Notes: generated from the sequence alone by a model not told the origin. DNA of 64,000 nt from Microbulbifer agarilyticus (GCF_019800665.1 NZ_JAHVKO010000004.1:620001-684000), one strand, 5' to 3'; counted from the first letter of the stretch, positions 34,141 through 44,604 are shown. A program made the numbers and translations.

Positions 34141-35583
34141 ATGGTTTCAAGGATGAATATGACCATGACCTACTGCCGCCCGGTGGGTAGCCCCGTTGTT
34201 GGTGCTAACACCATAAATGCTCGCCCTATCGTTGCCCGTACCTGTATCGCCTGTGCGCTGATCGCCCTCGCGCCGACGGCTGCATACGCCTTTCCCGGCC
34301 AGGCACTATTGCTTGATACTGGGATCCCCCTGTTCTGGTTATTGCTTACAGGAGCCTCACTCGTTGGCCTTATGGCGCTCTATATGCGGTTGCGGGCCCA
34401 GCTGCAGGCGGCCCAGGAATCCGCAGCTGTCCGTGTCTCAGATTTGCAGGCAGAGAACGCCAAACTGTTTCGCCAGGTGCAGACCCGGGTTCATGAGCTG
34501 ATGGAGCGGGATAAGTTGTTGGAGGAGGTCAAGCTTTCCGCTGCGCAGTCCGAAGAAGAGCACCGGGATTTCCTCTCCATGACCGGGCACCGTATGCGCA
34601 AGCCCTTGGAAACCCTGGTCAGTACCATGAGCTTGCTCGCGCGCGGCGGCAATGATGAAAGCCGGCACCTGGCGGACGCGGCATTGGGGCAGTGCCGTAC
34701 GCTACGCAGCAATATCGAAGAGATCCAGCGGGCCGGCCAGGGGACTCCCGAGGGCGTAGGCGCCGCTGGCCAGGTACCGGCAGTTTCGGCACAGGGTGTT
34801 GAGGAGGCGCATCAGCCACTGAATATTCTATTGGTGGAAAATGATGGGCACGCCAGCTTACGCCGGCGACTGGAGGCCGGGGGGCATGAGGTACGTTGCG
34901 AGAGCAATGGAATTGATGGCGCCGAGGCAGCCCTCAAAGCGAAATACGACTTGGTGCTGATTGATGTACGCCTACCCCTGATCGATGGTGTGGAAACGGC
35001 GCGGAAAATGCGCGGCGATTATTCCAATGACAGCCTGCTTATTTTTGGCATGCTCGACAGCCTGAATAAGGGTGATCGCGAGCACTATATGGCGAAGGGA
35101 TTGACCGGAGTGTTGCCGAGCGAGCCTTCCGAGGCGCAGCTGGCGCAGTTGTTGAGCTGGGTGGAGCAGAAAGCCCAGGGCAAACGGACCAAGAGCAAAA
35201 CGTCTCGCGCCAACAAAGTATTGAACTCAATCACGCTCGAGCGGCAACGGGATACCCTCGGCCACTTGGCGTTTGCCGAGTTACTTGGGGAGCGCCTCGC
35301 CAGCCTGCCCAAGAAAATCACCGCCTTCACCAGCGCTCTGACCGGTCGACACTGGCTCGACGCCCAACACCAGGCGCAGGCGATCGCCGCGGAAGCAGAA
35401 AGTGTCGGCTTGGAGGTGGTTGCCGGGCGCCTGAAAGCGTTGTCGGCCCGCTTGTCCATCGACAGCGAGCGCGACTACTGCCGCCACCAGCGCACCGAGA
35501 TCCTCGGGCTGATGCGCACTTCCATTCAACAGCTGAAATCCTGGCGCGAGAAAAACGTCCATACCGAGTGGGCACTGAGATAA
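34141..35583 (+). CDS. membrane HisKA - receiver - Hpt-like signalling protein lacking an ATPase domain
   Basis: This 480-residue protein has a signal-like helix (about 33-50), a second membrane segment (about 60-82), a coiled coil (about 83-140) and a HisKA-type dimerisation helix with His150 (FLSMTGHRMRKPLETL). Instead of an HATPase_c domain there is a linker and then a receiver domain at about 227-345, with phospho-acceptor Asp275 (LIDVRLPL), an acidic ENDG pocket and Lys319. The C-terminal part (about 365-470) looks like an Hpt four-helix bundle, but Gln appears to replace the phospho-histidine (AQAIAAEAESVGLE). It cannot autophosphorylate by the usual route and may take phosphate from a partner kinase or act as a scaffold. 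The exact start is uncertain (ATG codons at 34141, 34153 and 34159). Confidence 0.75.
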   Translation: MVSRMNMTMTYCRPVGSPVVGANTINARPIVARTCIACALIALAPTAAYAFPGQALLLDTGIPLFWLLLTGASLVGLMALYMRLRAQLQAAQESAAVRVSDLQAENAKLFRQVQTRVHELMERDKLLEEVKLSAAQSEEEHRDFLSMTGHRMRKPLETLVSTMSLLARGGNDESRHLADAALGQCRTLRSNIEEIQRAGQGTPEGVGAAGQVPAVSAQGVEEAHQPLNILLVENDGHASLRRRLEAGGHEVRCESNGIDGAEAALKAKYDLVLIDVRLPLIDGVETARKMRGDYSNDSLLIFGMLDSLNKGDREHYMAKGLTGVLPSEPSEAQLAQLLSWVEQKAQGKRTKSKTSRANKVLNSITLERQRDTLGHLAFAELLGERLASLPKKITAFTSALTGRHWLDAQHQAQAIAAEAESVGLEVVAGRLKALSARLSIDSERDYCRHQRTEILGLMRTSIQQLKSWREKNVHTEWALR

Positions 35584-35691
35584 ACCCGGTGATTGTCGCG
35601 ATGGGTAGCCGCTGGCAGCGGTTATCCTGAGTGGCAATAGCGCTTACACTTAGCGCTGGTTTAATGAAAGTGAATGAATGGAAGTCGAGCC

Positions 35692-36045
35692 ATGCCCGAG
35701 CAGTACCCTGTTGAGCAACAAACGGAACGTGAGCGCTCTGCGCGCGATGTCGCCACCCTGGTGTACCTGATTCAAGCGATCAGTATTTTCACCGCGGTCC
35801 CCTTCTTTGTCGGCGTGATTATCAACTACGCGAAGCGCGGCGATGTGCGCGGCACCCTGGCCGAGTCCCATTTCCGCTGGCAAATCCGCACCTTCTGGTA
35901 CAGCCTGCTGTGGTTTGTGATCGGTTGGGCGACGGTGTGGATTCTGATTGGTTTTGTGGTCTGGGGAATCAGTTGGATCTGGGTAGTTTACCGCGTAGTG
36001 CGTGGCTGGCTGAATCTGGCAGACAATCGCCCTGCTTACTCTTAA
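35692..36045 (+). CDS. DUF4870-like small membrane protein
   Basis: This 117-residue protein has an N-terminal soluble segment and about three membrane helices (near residues 26-46, 66-92 and 93-108), ending WVVYRVVRGWLNLADNRPAYS. The layout and the HFRWQIRTFWYSLLWFVIG segment resemble DUF4870/Tic20-like small membrane proteins, whose role is unknown. The start at 35692 is chosen from GGAAGTCGAGCC upstream. It is followed by a strong terminator. Confidence 0.65.
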   Translation: MPEQYPVEQQTERERSARDVATLVYLIQAISIFTAVPFFVGVIINYAKRGDVRGTLAESHFRWQIRTFWYSLLWFVIGWATVWILIGFVVWGISWIWVVYRVVRGWLNLADNRPAYS

Positions 36046-36122
36046 GTCGCAGAGTCTTAAGTCGCAGCGCCGATTGGTAAAAGAATTGAAGTTGTAACGA
36101 TAAACGGTGAGAGAAAACCGTT

Positions 36123-36150
36123 GAGCGGCCCAGGAGGCCGCTCTTTTTTT
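36123..36150 (+). terminator. rho-independent terminator
   Basis: GAGCGGCC-CAGGA-GGCCGCTC forms an 8-bp perfect stem followed by seven T. It ends the small membrane-protein transcript, which converges with the YdgA-like gene. Confidence 0.92.
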
Positions 36151-36182
36151 GTCTGCAAAATGCGGGGTGGTGTGCGGGGGGC

Positions 36183-37442
36183 TTAGAGCCCGCCCATCAG
36201 CGCGAGCACAAACAGGTCCGCGGGCAGCTGCTGGCCGTTGACCGCCAGCACCCCTTTATCCAGCTGCAGGTGCATGGTCAGCTGGCCGTTCTCTTCCAGC
36301 AGAAAGCCGTACTGTTTCAGCGCGCTTGCCTGCATGATCAGTGGTGACTGCATCAGCGCCTGCTCAGACGCTGAAATATTCGCGCTGCCCTCCAGGCTGT
36401 CCAGCCAGAACAGCTTGTCATTCTGTACTCGCTGACTGCGCGGGATCCCTTTCCAGTCCACATCCAGTTGCAGTTGCATGGGTCCATTTGCGGTGGCGAT
36501 ATCCAGCTGCTGTTGCGCCTGTAGTGGACGCTGGAACACCTGTGGCCAGCTGCGCTCGGCGGAGGGCTTTAGTAACAGGCTGTACAGGAAGTGGTGCAGG
36601 TCGTCATAGGTGACCGCGGGCAGGTGAAGCTGCTGAGTCAGGCTGCTGGCAGGTGTGGCGGACTGGATGTCCGGCAGGTTGATTGCGGTTTGCACCTTTA
36701 GGGTCTTTGGCGCAACCAGCTCGCCGGTGTAGTCCAGTGCAACATCCCGCAGTTCCAGCGGGCCGGAATCATTGTTGGTGCGCACCAGTGGCAATTTGAG
36801 CTGCAGGGTGCCTGCGCCGGTTGGCGCCAGAGCGAAGTCGCCACTGGCGGATTGCAGGTACAGCGCCTCGCGGTGGCCATCCATGCGCACAAACTCACCC
36901 AGTTCGAAGCGGCTGTCTTGTTGCTGTCCAGTGTAATCGGTCACTAGGCGAATCTTGCCCCCGGCAAACTGGATTTGCTGGTCCGCCACGTTGCGGTCGA
37001 TGGGCTGCAGGTGCAGGGTGTTGATCACCCGATTGTTGGTGGCAACGAGGGTTTCGACCACTACCGGACTTTCATCCAGAACCTGGCTTATCGGGCCGTA
37101 GTAGGCCTCTAGCTGGTGACGCAGAGACGGTTCCAGCTGTTTGCCGGTCAGGCGGGTTTCCGCGTACAGGGCGCCGACCTTGAGGCCGCTGCGGGTAAAC
37201 AGCACCGGACCGTGCTGGATGTCGCTCTGGGTCTCGGTTTTGCCGTCCTTGCCGGTGAGCAGGGTCACCGCCTCGGCGCCAAACCAGCCGCGTCGATAAC
37301 CGGTCAGTTCGATATTGTCTTGCTGGCTGAGCTGCTGTTGCAACACCGTCTCCACCTGGGGCCCGATCAGACGGGGGGCGATCAGGGCGGCCAGTAGCAG
37401 CAGAGTGGTGACGACGATAAGGCCAAAACGTAAGACTTTCAT
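36183..37442 (-). CDS. YdgA-like (DUF945) protein
   Basis: This 419-residue protein has an N-terminal membrane anchor or signal segment (residues 1-24) and a long periplasmic part of beta-rich character, matching the DUF945/YdgA family. E. coli YdgA is an inner-membrane-associated periplasmic protein without a settled function. Features seen include the early GYRRGWFGAEAV segment common in the family and a Gln-rich composition throughout. The start at 37442 opens MKVLRFGLIV; upstream in-frame codons are unlikely. It is separated from the liu operon by a short tandem repeat. Confidence 0.8.
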   Translation of the reverse strand: MKVLRFGLIVVTTLLLLAALIAPRLIGPQVETVLQQQLSQQDNIELTGYRRGWFGAEAVTLLTGKDGKTETQSDIQHGPVLFTRSGLKVGALYAETRLTGKQLEPSLRHQLEAYYGPISQVLDESPVVVETLVATNNRVINTLHLQPIDRNVADQQIQFAGGKIRLVTDYTGQQQDSRFELGEFVRMDGHREALYLQSASGDFALAPTGAGTLQLKLPLVRTNNDSGPLELRDVALDYTGELVAPKTLKVQTAINLPDIQSATPASSLTQQLHLPAVTYDDLHHFLYSLLLKPSAERSWPQVFQRPLQAQQQLDIATANGPMQLQLDVDWKGIPRSQRVQNDKLFWLDSLEGSANISASEQALMQSPLIMQASALKQYGFLLEENGQLTMHLQLDKGVLAVNGQQLPADLFVLALMGGL

Positions 37443-37540
37443 GCGGACAAATTTCAGGCGATTGGATAAGAGCGCTCGATAGTAGCAGATCAAGATGAAT
37501 CTAGTGACCCCGGTGCTGCTATCGCCCTAATAGGAGGGAC

Positions 37541-37582
37541 TGATAGAGGATACCTAATAGAGGGTGCCTGACAGAGGGTACC
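37541..37582. repeat. three 14-bp tandem repeats
   Basis: Three consecutive units, TGATAGAGGATACC, TAATAGAGGGTGCC and TGACAGAGGGTACC, end exactly at the stop codon of the HMG-CoA lyase gene. The preceding TAATAGGAGGGAC may be a decayed fourth copy. Confidence 0.8.
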
Positions 37583-38503
37583 TTAATCCCCCTCGATGCA
37601 GCCGCTCTCACCGGCGATCGCCCGCGCTACTTTCGAGTTGCTCTCGCGCTCCAAGGCGCGGGAAATAAAATTGCCCGCCTTGGCTAGCCGCGCCAGGTCC
37701 ACACCGGTGTGAATACCGAGTCCGTCGAGCATATACAGCACATCTTCGCTGGCCACATTGCCCGAGGCGCCGCGCGCATAGGGGCAGCCACCGAGGCCGG
37801 CCACCGCCGAATCGATAACGCTCACACCCGCCTGCAGTGCCGCGTAGATGTTTGCCAGCGCCTGCCCGTAGGTATCGTGGAAGTGCACGGCGAGTTTTTC
37901 CATCGGGACTTGTTGTGCGACAGTCTCGATCATGTGGCGCGCTTTCTCCGGGGTGCCAACGCCGATGGTATCGCCGAGGCTGATTTCGTAGCAGCCCATA
38001 TCCAGCAGGGCGCGGCTGACCTCGGCAACTTTTGCCGCAGGAATGTCACCCTCGTAAGGGCAGCCGAGTACACAGGAAACATAGCCGCGTACCGGGATGC
38101 CATCCATGCGCGCCTGTTCGGCGAGCGGGCGGAAGCGCTCGAGGCTTTCTTCGATTGAGCAGTTGATGTTTTTACGGGTAAAGCTTTCTGATGCCGCACC
38201 GAACACCGCGACTTCGTCGGCCCGTGCGTCGCGGGCGCGCTCGTATCCAACCATGTTGGGGGTGAGCGCACTGTAGGTGACGCCGGGGGCGCGTCGAATA
38301 CCGGCAAGTACGTCTTCACTGGCTGCCATTTGTGGCACCCATTTGGGGCTGACAAAGCTGCCTGCTTCGATGACCTGCAGACCGCTGTCGCTCAGTAGGT
38401 CGATCAGCTGCACGCGGGTCGCCACCGAAATCGGCTGTTTTTCATTTTGCAGCCCGTCGCGGGGGCCGACTTCGACCATCTTTACCTTGTGGGGCAGTGA
38501 CAT
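37583..38503 (-). CDS. liuE: hydroxymethylglutaryl-CoA lyase
   Basis: This enzyme splits HMG-CoA into acetoacetate and acetyl-CoA, the last step of leucine and isovalerate breakdown. The 306-residue TIM barrel begins [14 protein letters not shown], the typical substrate and metal site. It has the metal-binding HFHDTYG segment (near residue 207) and the catalytic cysteine loop [14 protein letters not shown] (near residue 240). It is the last gene of liuRABCDE, 86 bp after liuD. Confidence 0.96.
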   Translation of the reverse strand: MSLPHKVKMVEVGPRDGLQNEKQPISVATRVQLIDLLSDSGLQVIEAGSFVSPKWVPQMAASEDVLAGIRRAPGVTYSALTPNMVGYERARDARADEVAVFGAASESFTRKNINCSIEESLERFRPLAEQARMDGIPVRGYVSCVLGCPYEGDIPAAKVAEVSRALLDMGCYEISLGDTIGVGTPEKARHMIETVAQQVPMEKLAVHFHDTYGQALANIYAALQAGVSVIDSAVAGLGGCPYARGASGNVASEDVLYMLDGLGIHTGVDLARLAKAGNFISRALERESNSKVARAIAGESGCIEGD

Positions 38504-38589
38504 TGCCTTGAACCTCGTTAGGTATTTTTCGCTGGTTACGCCTGGCGGGCTGCCCCGCCTGTTGTGCCTGGCTCGCTGTACGTGGGCTG

Positions 38590-40593
38590 TTAGTTTTTGA
38601 CTGTTTCACTGCTGAAATCGATCAGCAGGCTGCCACCATCTACCAGTTCGCCCGGCGCGCAAAAGAATTGGCTCACGGTGCCGTCCGCCGGTGCGCGCAG
38701 GGTGTGCTCCATCTTCATTGCCTCCATCACCAGCAGTGGTTCGTCCTGTGCAACCTGCGCACCAGGCTCAACCAGCAGGGTGACAATGGTGCCGTTCATC
38801 GGCGCTTCCAGTCCGTGTGCGGCATCGGCCCCTTCGCCGATATCCGGTGGCAGGATTTTGAAGTCGACCTGCTCGCCGCTGACAAAAACCGTGCCTTCGT
38901 CATCGTGGGACACACTGGAATAATTCACCCGGCGCCCATCCAGAACTGCAACGCCCTGGCCATGCAGCGCGGAAACGGTACCGCTCTGGTTGTCCACGGC
39001 AGCGCTGCACTGCCAGCTGAGGTTTTGCTCGCTGCCAGAAAAATGAATCTCGATTTCGCGTCCGTGCACTTCCACCTTTTGGCTGCGCCAAACCGTCAGG
39101 CCGTTGCGCCAGTTGTTGCCACTGTGCCACGGTGAGTGCGTGTCTGCCTTGGGGGCAGAGCGGTGCTGGTCGCGGGTTTCGCGGTGGGCAAGAAATACGG
39201 CAATGGCGGCACACTGTTGCGAACGCAGCTGCTGCTCCTGTTGCAGGATTTCCTGTTCGTGATCCTCAATAAAGTGGGTATTCACACGGCCGTTCACAAA
39301 TGCGGTGTGATTGATCACGCGGCGCAAAAACTCAATATTGTGGCGCAGGCCGGCAATCTGATAGTGCTGCAGTGCGCGGTCGAGTTTTGCCAGCGCTTCG
39401 CGGCGGTTGCTGCCGTGTACGATGAGCTTGGAGATCATCGGGTCGTAGTGCACGCTGATTTCATCGCCGGTCTGCACGCCAGTATCCACGCGCACGGATT
39501 GGGTCTCCGGCGGCGGCTGGTGGCGCAACAGCTTGCCAGTGGCCGGCAGGAAATCGTTGTCCGGATCTTCCGCGTAAATGCGCACTTCAAAGGCGTGGCC
39601 GACGATATGCAGGTCGTCTTGTGCAAGCGGCAGGGGATCACCGGCGGCGACGGCGAGCTGCCACGCGACAAGGTCTTGCCCGGTGATCATCTCGGTGACC
39701 GGGTGCTCCACCTGCAGGCGGGTGTTCATTTCCATAAAGTAGAAAGAGCCACCGGCATCCAGCAGAAATTCCACGGTGCCGGCACCGACATAGCCGATCG
39801 CGTGCGCGGCGCGCAGTGCGGCTTCGCCCATTTTTTTGCGGGTCTCCGCCGGTAGGCCTGGAGCCGGTGCTTCTTCGACGACTTTCTGGTGGCGGCGCTG
39901 TACGGAGCAGTCGCGCTCAAACAGGTAAACCCCATTGCCCTGTTTGTCGCAGAACACCTGGATTTCCACATGGCGCGGATTTACCACGTAGCGTTCGATC
40001 AACATGATGTCATCGTTGAAGGCGTTCAGCGCTTCACGCTTGGCGGCATCCAGTGCAGCGTGGAACTCGTCGGGTTTATCCACACGGCGCATACCTTTAC
40101 CGCCGCCGCCAGCAGCTGCTTTCAGCAGTACCGGGTAGCCAATGCGGTTGGCGTGGCCTTCGAGAATACCCGGGTCCTGACTTTGGCCGTGGTAGCCCGG
40201 TACCAGTGGCACCTTGGCTTCTTCCATGATTCGCTTGGCGGCGGACTTGGAGCCCATGGCTTCGATGGCGCCGGCGGGAGGACCGACAAAGATAATGCCG
40301 GCTTCTTCACAGGCGCGGCAGAAGTGCGCGTTCTCCGACAGGAAACCGTAGCCCGGGTGAATGGCGTCGGCACCGGTGCGTTTGGCTGCGTCGAGGACCT
40401 TGTCGATATCCAGATAGGATTCTTTGGCGGGCGCCGGGCCCAGGTGCACGGCTTCGTCGGCTTGCTGCACGTGCAGGGCATTGGCGTCTGCATCGGAGTA
40501 AACCGCGACGGTGGCAACGCCGAGACGGCGTGCGGTGCGGATAATGCGACAGGCAATTTCGCCGCGGTTGGCGATCAGCAGTTTGCGAATCAT
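38590..40593 (-). CDS. liuD: methylcrotonyl-CoA carboxylase, biotin-containing alpha subunit
   Basis: This 667-residue protein joins biotin carboxylase to a biotin carrier domain and works with LiuB to carboxylate 3-methylcrotonyl-CoA to 3-methylglutaconyl-CoA. The ATP-grasp part shows [13 protein letters not shown] (near residue 160) and [14 protein letters not shown]. The C-terminal carrier has the biotinyl lysine Lys627 in EAMKMEH, 40 residues from the end. It depends on biotin, whose synthesis genes lie earlier in this window. A palindromic repeat separates it from liuC. Confidence 0.96.
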   Translation of the reverse strand: MIRKLLIANRGEIACRIIRTARRLGVATVAVYSDADANALHVQQADEAVHLGPAPAKESYLDIDKVLDAAKRTGADAIHPGYGFLSENAHFCRACEEAGIIFVGPPAGAIEAMGSKSAAKRIMEEAKVPLVPGYHGQSQDPGILEGHANRIGYPVLLKAAAGGGGKGMRRVDKPDEFHAALDAAKREALNAFNDDIMLIERYVVNPRHVEIQVFCDKQGNGVYLFERDCSVQRRHQKVVEEAPAPGLPAETRKKMGEAALRAAHAIGYVGAGTVEFLLDAGGSFYFMEMNTRLQVEHPVTEMITGQDLVAWQLAVAAGDPLPLAQDDLHIVGHAFEVRIYAEDPDNDFLPATGKLLRHQPPPETQSVRVDTGVQTGDEISVHYDPMISKLIVHGSNRREALAKLDRALQHYQIAGLRHNIEFLRRVINHTAFVNGRVNTHFIEDHEQEILQQEQQLRSQQCAAIAVFLAHRETRDQHRSAPKADTHSPWHSGNNWRNGLTVWRSQKVEVHGREIEIHFSGSEQNLSWQCSAAVDNQSGTVSALHGQGVAVLDGRRVNYSSVSHDDEGTVFVSGEQVDFKILPPDIGEGADAAHGLEAPMNGTIVTLLVEPGAQVAQDEPLLVMEAMKMEHTLRAPADGTVSQFFCAPGELVDGGSLLIDFSSETVKN

Positions 40594-40647
40594 GGCTGGC
40601 TCTGTTTGGTTTTTCGCGCTCTTGGTGGAGCTCTGTTCCGGCTTTTC

Positions 40648-40765
40648 TGGCGGCCGGGTAGCGGAGACGAGTTTTCAGGAACGCTGTGAACCCATCCCTG
40701 GGCGCTTCGGCGCAAACTTCCTGTTTGCGACGATCCTGAAAACTCGCCTCCGCTACCCGGCCTTC
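40648..40765 (+). repeat. 119-bp-family palindrome, copy 7 (forward)
   Basis: Outer arms 40652-40680 and 40734-40762 pair at 28 of 29 positions. Hairpin A is CCC-ATCCCT-GGG; hairpin B is CGCAAAC-TTCCT-GTTTGCG (40711-40729). The ends are TGGCGG and CCTTCAATT. It lies within the liu operon, between liuC and liuD. Confidence 0.92.
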
Positions 40766-40804
40766 AATTTAGACTTCTGTACTGTGCAAGCGTTGTTGTG
40801 CGTT

Positions 40805-41602
40805 TCAGTCTTCGCTGGTGTTCATCCAGCTTGGTGCGCGTTTTTCCAAGAACGCGCTCAATCCTTCCTGGCCTTCTGGGGAAACCCGCACGGCGGCAAT
40901 CAGTGCACTGGTCTGGCCCTGAAGCTCCGAATTGATTACCCGGTTGGACATGGACATGGCCAGCTGTTTGGCCATGGTGACGGCGTTGGGGCCGTTGTCG
41001 GTAATACTGTTCACCAGTTTCTGTACGGTCAGGTCCAGATCGCCCTCGGCAACAACTTCCGAAACCAGCCCGATTTCCTGGGCACGCGCTGCAGAAAAGC
41101 GCTCGGCGGTGACGAAGTAGCGGCGTGCCTGACGCGCGCCGATGGCGTTGATCACGTAGGGGCTGATGGTGGCGGGCAGCAGGCCGATTTTTACTTCGCT
41201 CAGGCAGAAGCTGGCGCGCTCGGTGGCAATGGCGATATCGCAGCAGCTCACCAGTCCAACGGCACCGCCAAAGGCTGCACCCTGCACGCGCGCGATGGTC
41301 GGTGCCGGGAACTGATCGAGTTTGTGCAGCATGGCCGCGAGCGCTGCCGCGTCCTGGCGGTTTTGCTCTTCGCTGTATTCCGCCATGCGCTTCATCCAGT
41401 TCAGGTCGGCGCCGGCGGAGAAACTCTTGCCATTGGAAGCGAGAATCAGTGCGCGCACGCCGCCGCTGTTGGCGAGCTTGTCGAAGGTCTCGCCCAGCTG
41501 GCGAATCAGATCGTCGTCAAAGGCGTTGTGAATCTCGGGACGGTTCAGGGTTACCGTCGCGACGCCTTCGCTATCGATCTCGCACAGCATTTTATCGGTC
41601 AT
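40805..41602 (-). CDS. liuC: 3-methylglutaconyl-CoA hydratase
   Basis: This 265-residue crotonase-fold enzyme hydrates 3-methylglutaconyl-CoA to HMG-CoA. The oxyanion-hole segments SFSAGADLNWM (about residues 60-70) and GAAFGGAVGLVSCCDIAIA (about 105-123) are clear. Enoyl-CoA hydratases are hard to tell apart by sequence alone, so the assignment rests on its place between the two methylcrotonyl-CoA carboxylase genes. It starts 51 bp after the end of liuB. Confidence 0.93.
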   Translation of the reverse strand: MTDKMLCEIDSEGVATVTLNRPEIHNAFDDDLIRQLGETFDKLANSGGVRALILASNGKSFSAGADLNWMKRMAEYSEEQNRQDAAALAAMLHKLDQFPAPTIARVQGAAFGGAVGLVSCCDIAIATERASFCLSEVKIGLLPATISPYVINAIGARQARRYFVTAERFSAARAQEIGLVSEVVAEGDLDLTVQKLVNSITDNGPNAVTMAKQLAMSMSNRVINSELQGQTSALIAAVRVSPEGQEGLSAFLEKRAPSWMNTSED

Positions 41603-41653
41603 GTTCTTTCCTTAATTCGTATAGGCAGAGGATTAGCCGGTTCAGCCAACATT

Positions 41654-43261
41654 CTACATGCGGAAAACGCCGAACTTGGTTTCCTCGGGCTCTTTGTGGG
41701 TGGCCGCGGCCAGACACAAGCCCAGTACCGTGCGGGTATCTTTGGGGTCGATCACACCGTCGTCCCACAGGCGTGCCGACGCGTAGTAGGGGTGCCCCTG
41801 GTGTTCGTAATCGTCGATGATTGGCTGCTTGAACTTGGCGATCTCTCCCTCGCTCCAGCTTTCGCCTTTTGCCGCCATTTGGTCATTCTTGACCTGTGCC
41901 AGTACACCGGCTGCCTGCTCACCGCCCATCACGGAAATGCGCGCGTTGGGCCACATAAACAGGAAGTTGGGATCGTAGGCGCGGCCGCACATACCGTAGT
42001 TGCCGGCCCCGAAAGACCCGCCGATCAAAATCGTGATCTTGGGTACCTTGGCGGTGGCCACCGCGGTCACCATCTTGGCACCGTGCTTGGCGATGCCGCC
42101 GGCTTCATACTGCTTGCCCACCATAAAGCCGGTGATGTTCTGCAGGAATACCAGCGGAATGTTGCGCTGTGCACACAGCTCAATAAAGTGCGCGCCTTTT
42201 TGTGCGCTCTCGGCAAACAGGATGCCGTTGTTGGCGACGATGCCCACAGGATAACCGTGAATACGGGCAAAACCGGTCACCAGCGTGGTGCCGTACATCG
42301 CCTTGAATTCGTCAAATTCAGAACCGTCCACCACGCGCGCAATAATCTCGCGCACGTCAAACGGCTGGCGTGAATCCTTCGGCACAATCCCGTAAATATC
42401 TTCCCGTGGGTAAATCGGCTCGATCGGCTTCTTGATGTCCAGACCCGGATTCTTGACCCGGTTCAACCTGGCCACAGAATTGCGCGCGATCTGCAGCGCA
42501 TGGGTGTCGTTGTTGGCGAAGTGATCGGAAACCCCGGAAGTCTTACAGTGCACCTCGGCACCACCCAGCTCTTCGGCAGTCACCTCTTCGCCGGTAGCGG
42601 CTTTTACCAGCGGCGGGCCGGCGAGGAAAATGGTGGCCTGTTCCTTAACCATAATGGACTCATCTGCCATGGCTGGAACGTAGGCTCCACCGGCGGTACA
42701 ACTACCCATTACCACTGCGATCTGCGGGATATTCTTTGCCGACAGGTTGGCCTGATTAAAGAAGATGCGCCCGAAGTGTTCGCGATCCGGGAACACCTCA
42801 TCCTGCCGCGGCAGGTTGGCGCCACCGGAATCCACCAGATAAATACACGGCAGATTGTTTTCGTCGGCAATGGCCTGCGCACGCAGGTGCTTCTTCACGG
42901 TAAGCGGATAATAGGTACCACCCTTCACCGTTGCATCGTTGGCCACAATCACACAGGGTTGGCCGGATACGGTACCGATTCCGGTCAGAATTCCTGCCGC
43001 TGGCACGTCTTCACCGTACACATCGAAGGCGGCGAGCTGCGAGAATTCCAGGAAAGGACTGCCGGGATCCAGCAGTGCATCAATACGGTCACGCGGGAGC
43101 AGCTTGCCGCGCGACACATGCTTCTCACGCGCACGCTCACTACCGCCCTTGGCGATGGTTTCCAGTTTCTCCCGCAGGTCGTCAACGATGCTTTGCATCT
43201 GTTCGCGGTTTTCTGCAAACGCAGGGTCGCGGGAATTAATCTTGGTCTGAATCTGATTCAT
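41654..43261 (-). CDS. liuB: methylcrotonyl-CoA carboxylase, carboxyltransferase beta subunit
   Basis: This 535-residue crotonase-superfamily carboxyltransferase transfers CO2 from biotin on LiuD to methylcrotonyl-CoA. Conserved segments are [25 protein letters not shown] near residue 47, [26 protein letters not shown] and [16 protein letters not shown]. The length is normal for MccB. It is preceded by a palindromic repeat in the 173-bp gap to liuA; the other subunit, LiuD, lies two genes downstream. Confidence 0.96.
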   Translation of the reverse strand: MNQIQTKINSRDPAFAENREQMQSIVDDLREKLETIAKGGSERAREKHVSRGKLLPRDRIDALLDPGSPFLEFSQLAAFDVYGEDVPAAGILTGIGTVSGQPCVIVANDATVKGGTYYPLTVKKHLRAQAIADENNLPCIYLVDSGGANLPRQDEVFPDREHFGRIFFNQANLSAKNIPQIAVVMGSCTAGGAYVPAMADESIMVKEQATIFLAGPPLVKAATGEEVTAEELGGAEVHCKTSGVSDHFANNDTHALQIARNSVARLNRVKNPGLDIKKPIEPIYPREDIYGIVPKDSRQPFDVREIIARVVDGSEFDEFKAMYGTTLVTGFARIHGYPVGIVANNGILFAESAQKGAHFIELCAQRNIPLVFLQNITGFMVGKQYEAGGIAKHGAKMVTAVATAKVPKITILIGGSFGAGNYGMCGRAYDPNFLFMWPNARISVMGGEQAAGVLAQVKNDQMAAKGESWSEGEIAKFKQPIIDDYEHQGHPYYASARLWDDGVIDPKDTRTVLGLCLAAATHKEPEETKFGVFRM

Positions 43262-43300
43262 AAAAAATACGAGGCCAATTCGTAGTCAGAACCTGGATGC

Positions 43301-43419
43301 GAAGGTGTTGCCGCCGTAGCCGCTTTTCCAGACCTTCTAAAACAGGGATGTTTTAGAAGAGCCCCCATGGATGGGTTCACGGCGTGTCTGGAAAAGCGGC
43401 TACGGCGGCAGCACCGCCA
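43301..43419 (-). repeat. 119-bp-family palindrome, copy 8 (reverse, variant core)
   Basis: Outer arms 43304-43333 and 43386-43415 pair at 29 of 30 positions. Hairpin B is the most divergent of the ten, CTTCTAAAA-CAGGGATG-TTTTAGAAG (43334-43359), AT-rich where others are GC-rich, yet the AGGGAT loop is kept. Hairpin A is CCC-ATGGAT-GGG. It lies between liuA and liuB. Confidence 0.9.
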
Positions 43420-43434
43420 CGGAATTTCAAAAAG

Positions 43435-44604
43435 TTATCGGGTCTCGTTAAACAACTCGCGCCCGATCAACATACGACGAATCTCAGAAGTACCCGCGCC
43501 AATCTCATACAGCTTGGCATCGCGCAGCAGGCGGCCGGTGGCGTATTCGTTGATGTAGCCATTGCCGCCCAGGGTCTGGATCGCCTGCAGTGCCATCTGC
43601 GTGGCGCGTTCCGCAGTAAACAGGATTACCGCCGCAGAATCCTTGCGCGAATCCTCACCGCGATCACAAGCCTGAGCCACCGCGTACAGATACGCGCGGC
43701 TCGCATTCAGGTCCGCATACATATCCGCAATCTTGCCCTGCATCAGCTGGAACTCACCGATCGCCTTGCCAAACTGTTTGCGCTCGTGAATGTACGGCAC
43801 AACAACATCCATACACGCCTGCATAATGCCAACCGGGCCGCCAGACAGAATCGTGCGCTCGTAATCCAGGCCGCTCATCAGCACGCGCACACCGCCGTTC
43901 AGCTGACCCAGAATATTCTCTTCCGGTACTTCGCAATCCTCAAACACCAGCTCACAGGTGTTGGAGCCACGCATGCCCAGCTTGTCCAGCTTCTGCGCCT
44001 GGGAGAAACCCTTAAACCCGCGTTCCACGATAAACGCCGTGATACCGCCGGAGCTGATACCCGGCTCGGTGCGCGCATAGATCACATAGGTGTGTGCATC
44101 CGGCCCATTGGTGATCCACATCTTGTTGCCGTTCAGGATGAAACGGTCACCCTTCTTTTCGGCCTTCAACTGCAGGCTCACCACATCGGAACCCGAGTTC
44201 GGCTCACTCATAGCCAGTGCGCCGACATGCTCACCAGAGCACAGCTTCGGCAGGTACTTGGCTTTCTGCTCCGGGGTACCGTTCTTGCGGATCTGGTTTA
44301 CACACAGGTTGGAGTGCGCGCCGTAGGAAAGGCCGACAGAGGCCGACGCGCGCGAGATTTCTTCCATCGCCACCGCGTGAGCCAGGTAACCCATATTCGA
44401 GCCGCCGTATTCTTCCTCTACGGTCATGCCCAGCAGGCCGAGTTCTCCAAACTTCTTCCACATATCCGCGGGAAACAGGTTGTCCTCGTCGATCTGTGCT
44501 GCGCGCGGGGCCAGTTCTGCCTGGCAGAACTTGTAGACCATATCCCGCAGCATTTCGATGTCTTCGCCGAGGCCGAAGTTAAGAGTTGGGTAAGGCGTAT
44601 TCAT
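43435..44604 (-). CDS. liuA: isovaleryl-CoA dehydrogenase
   Basis: LiuA oxidises isovaleryl-CoA to 3-methylcrotonyl-CoA with FAD. The 389-residue acyl-CoA dehydrogenase shows [11 protein letters not shown] and [10 protein letters not shown] in the FAD and substrate regions. The catalytic base appears to be Glu249 in [13 protein letters not shown], the position characteristic of isovaleryl-CoA dehydrogenase rather than the later Glu used by most relatives. QTLGGNGYI marks the C-terminal FAD contact. It is the first enzyme gene after liuR, 44 bp downstream. Confidence 0.96.
   Translation of the reverse strand: MNTPYPTLNFGLGEDIEMLRDMVYKFCQAELAPRAAQIDEDNLFPADMWKKFGELGLLGMTVEEEYGGSNMGYLAHAVAMEEISRASASVGLSYGAHSNLCVNQIRKNGTPEQKAKYLPKLCSGEHVGALAMSEPNSGSDVVSLQLKAEKKGDRFILNGNKMWITNGPDAHTYVIYARTEPGISSGGITAFIVERGFKGFSQAQKLDKLGMRGSNTCELVFEDCEVPEENILGQLNGGVRVLMSGLDYERTILSGGPVGIMQACMDVVVPYIHERKQFGKAIGEFQLMQGKIADMYADLNASRAYLYAVAQACDRGEDSRKDSAAVILFTAERATQMALQAIQTLGGNGYINEYATGRLLRDAKLYEIGAGTSEIRRMLIGRELFNETR

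Noticed and set aside
40511-42373. Open frame of 620 codons on the plus strand opposite liuC and liuB
   Set aside because: It is antisense to two well-supported liu genes, has low-complexity Gly/His/Val-rich content and no recognisable domain. It is a shadow of the GC-rich codon pattern.
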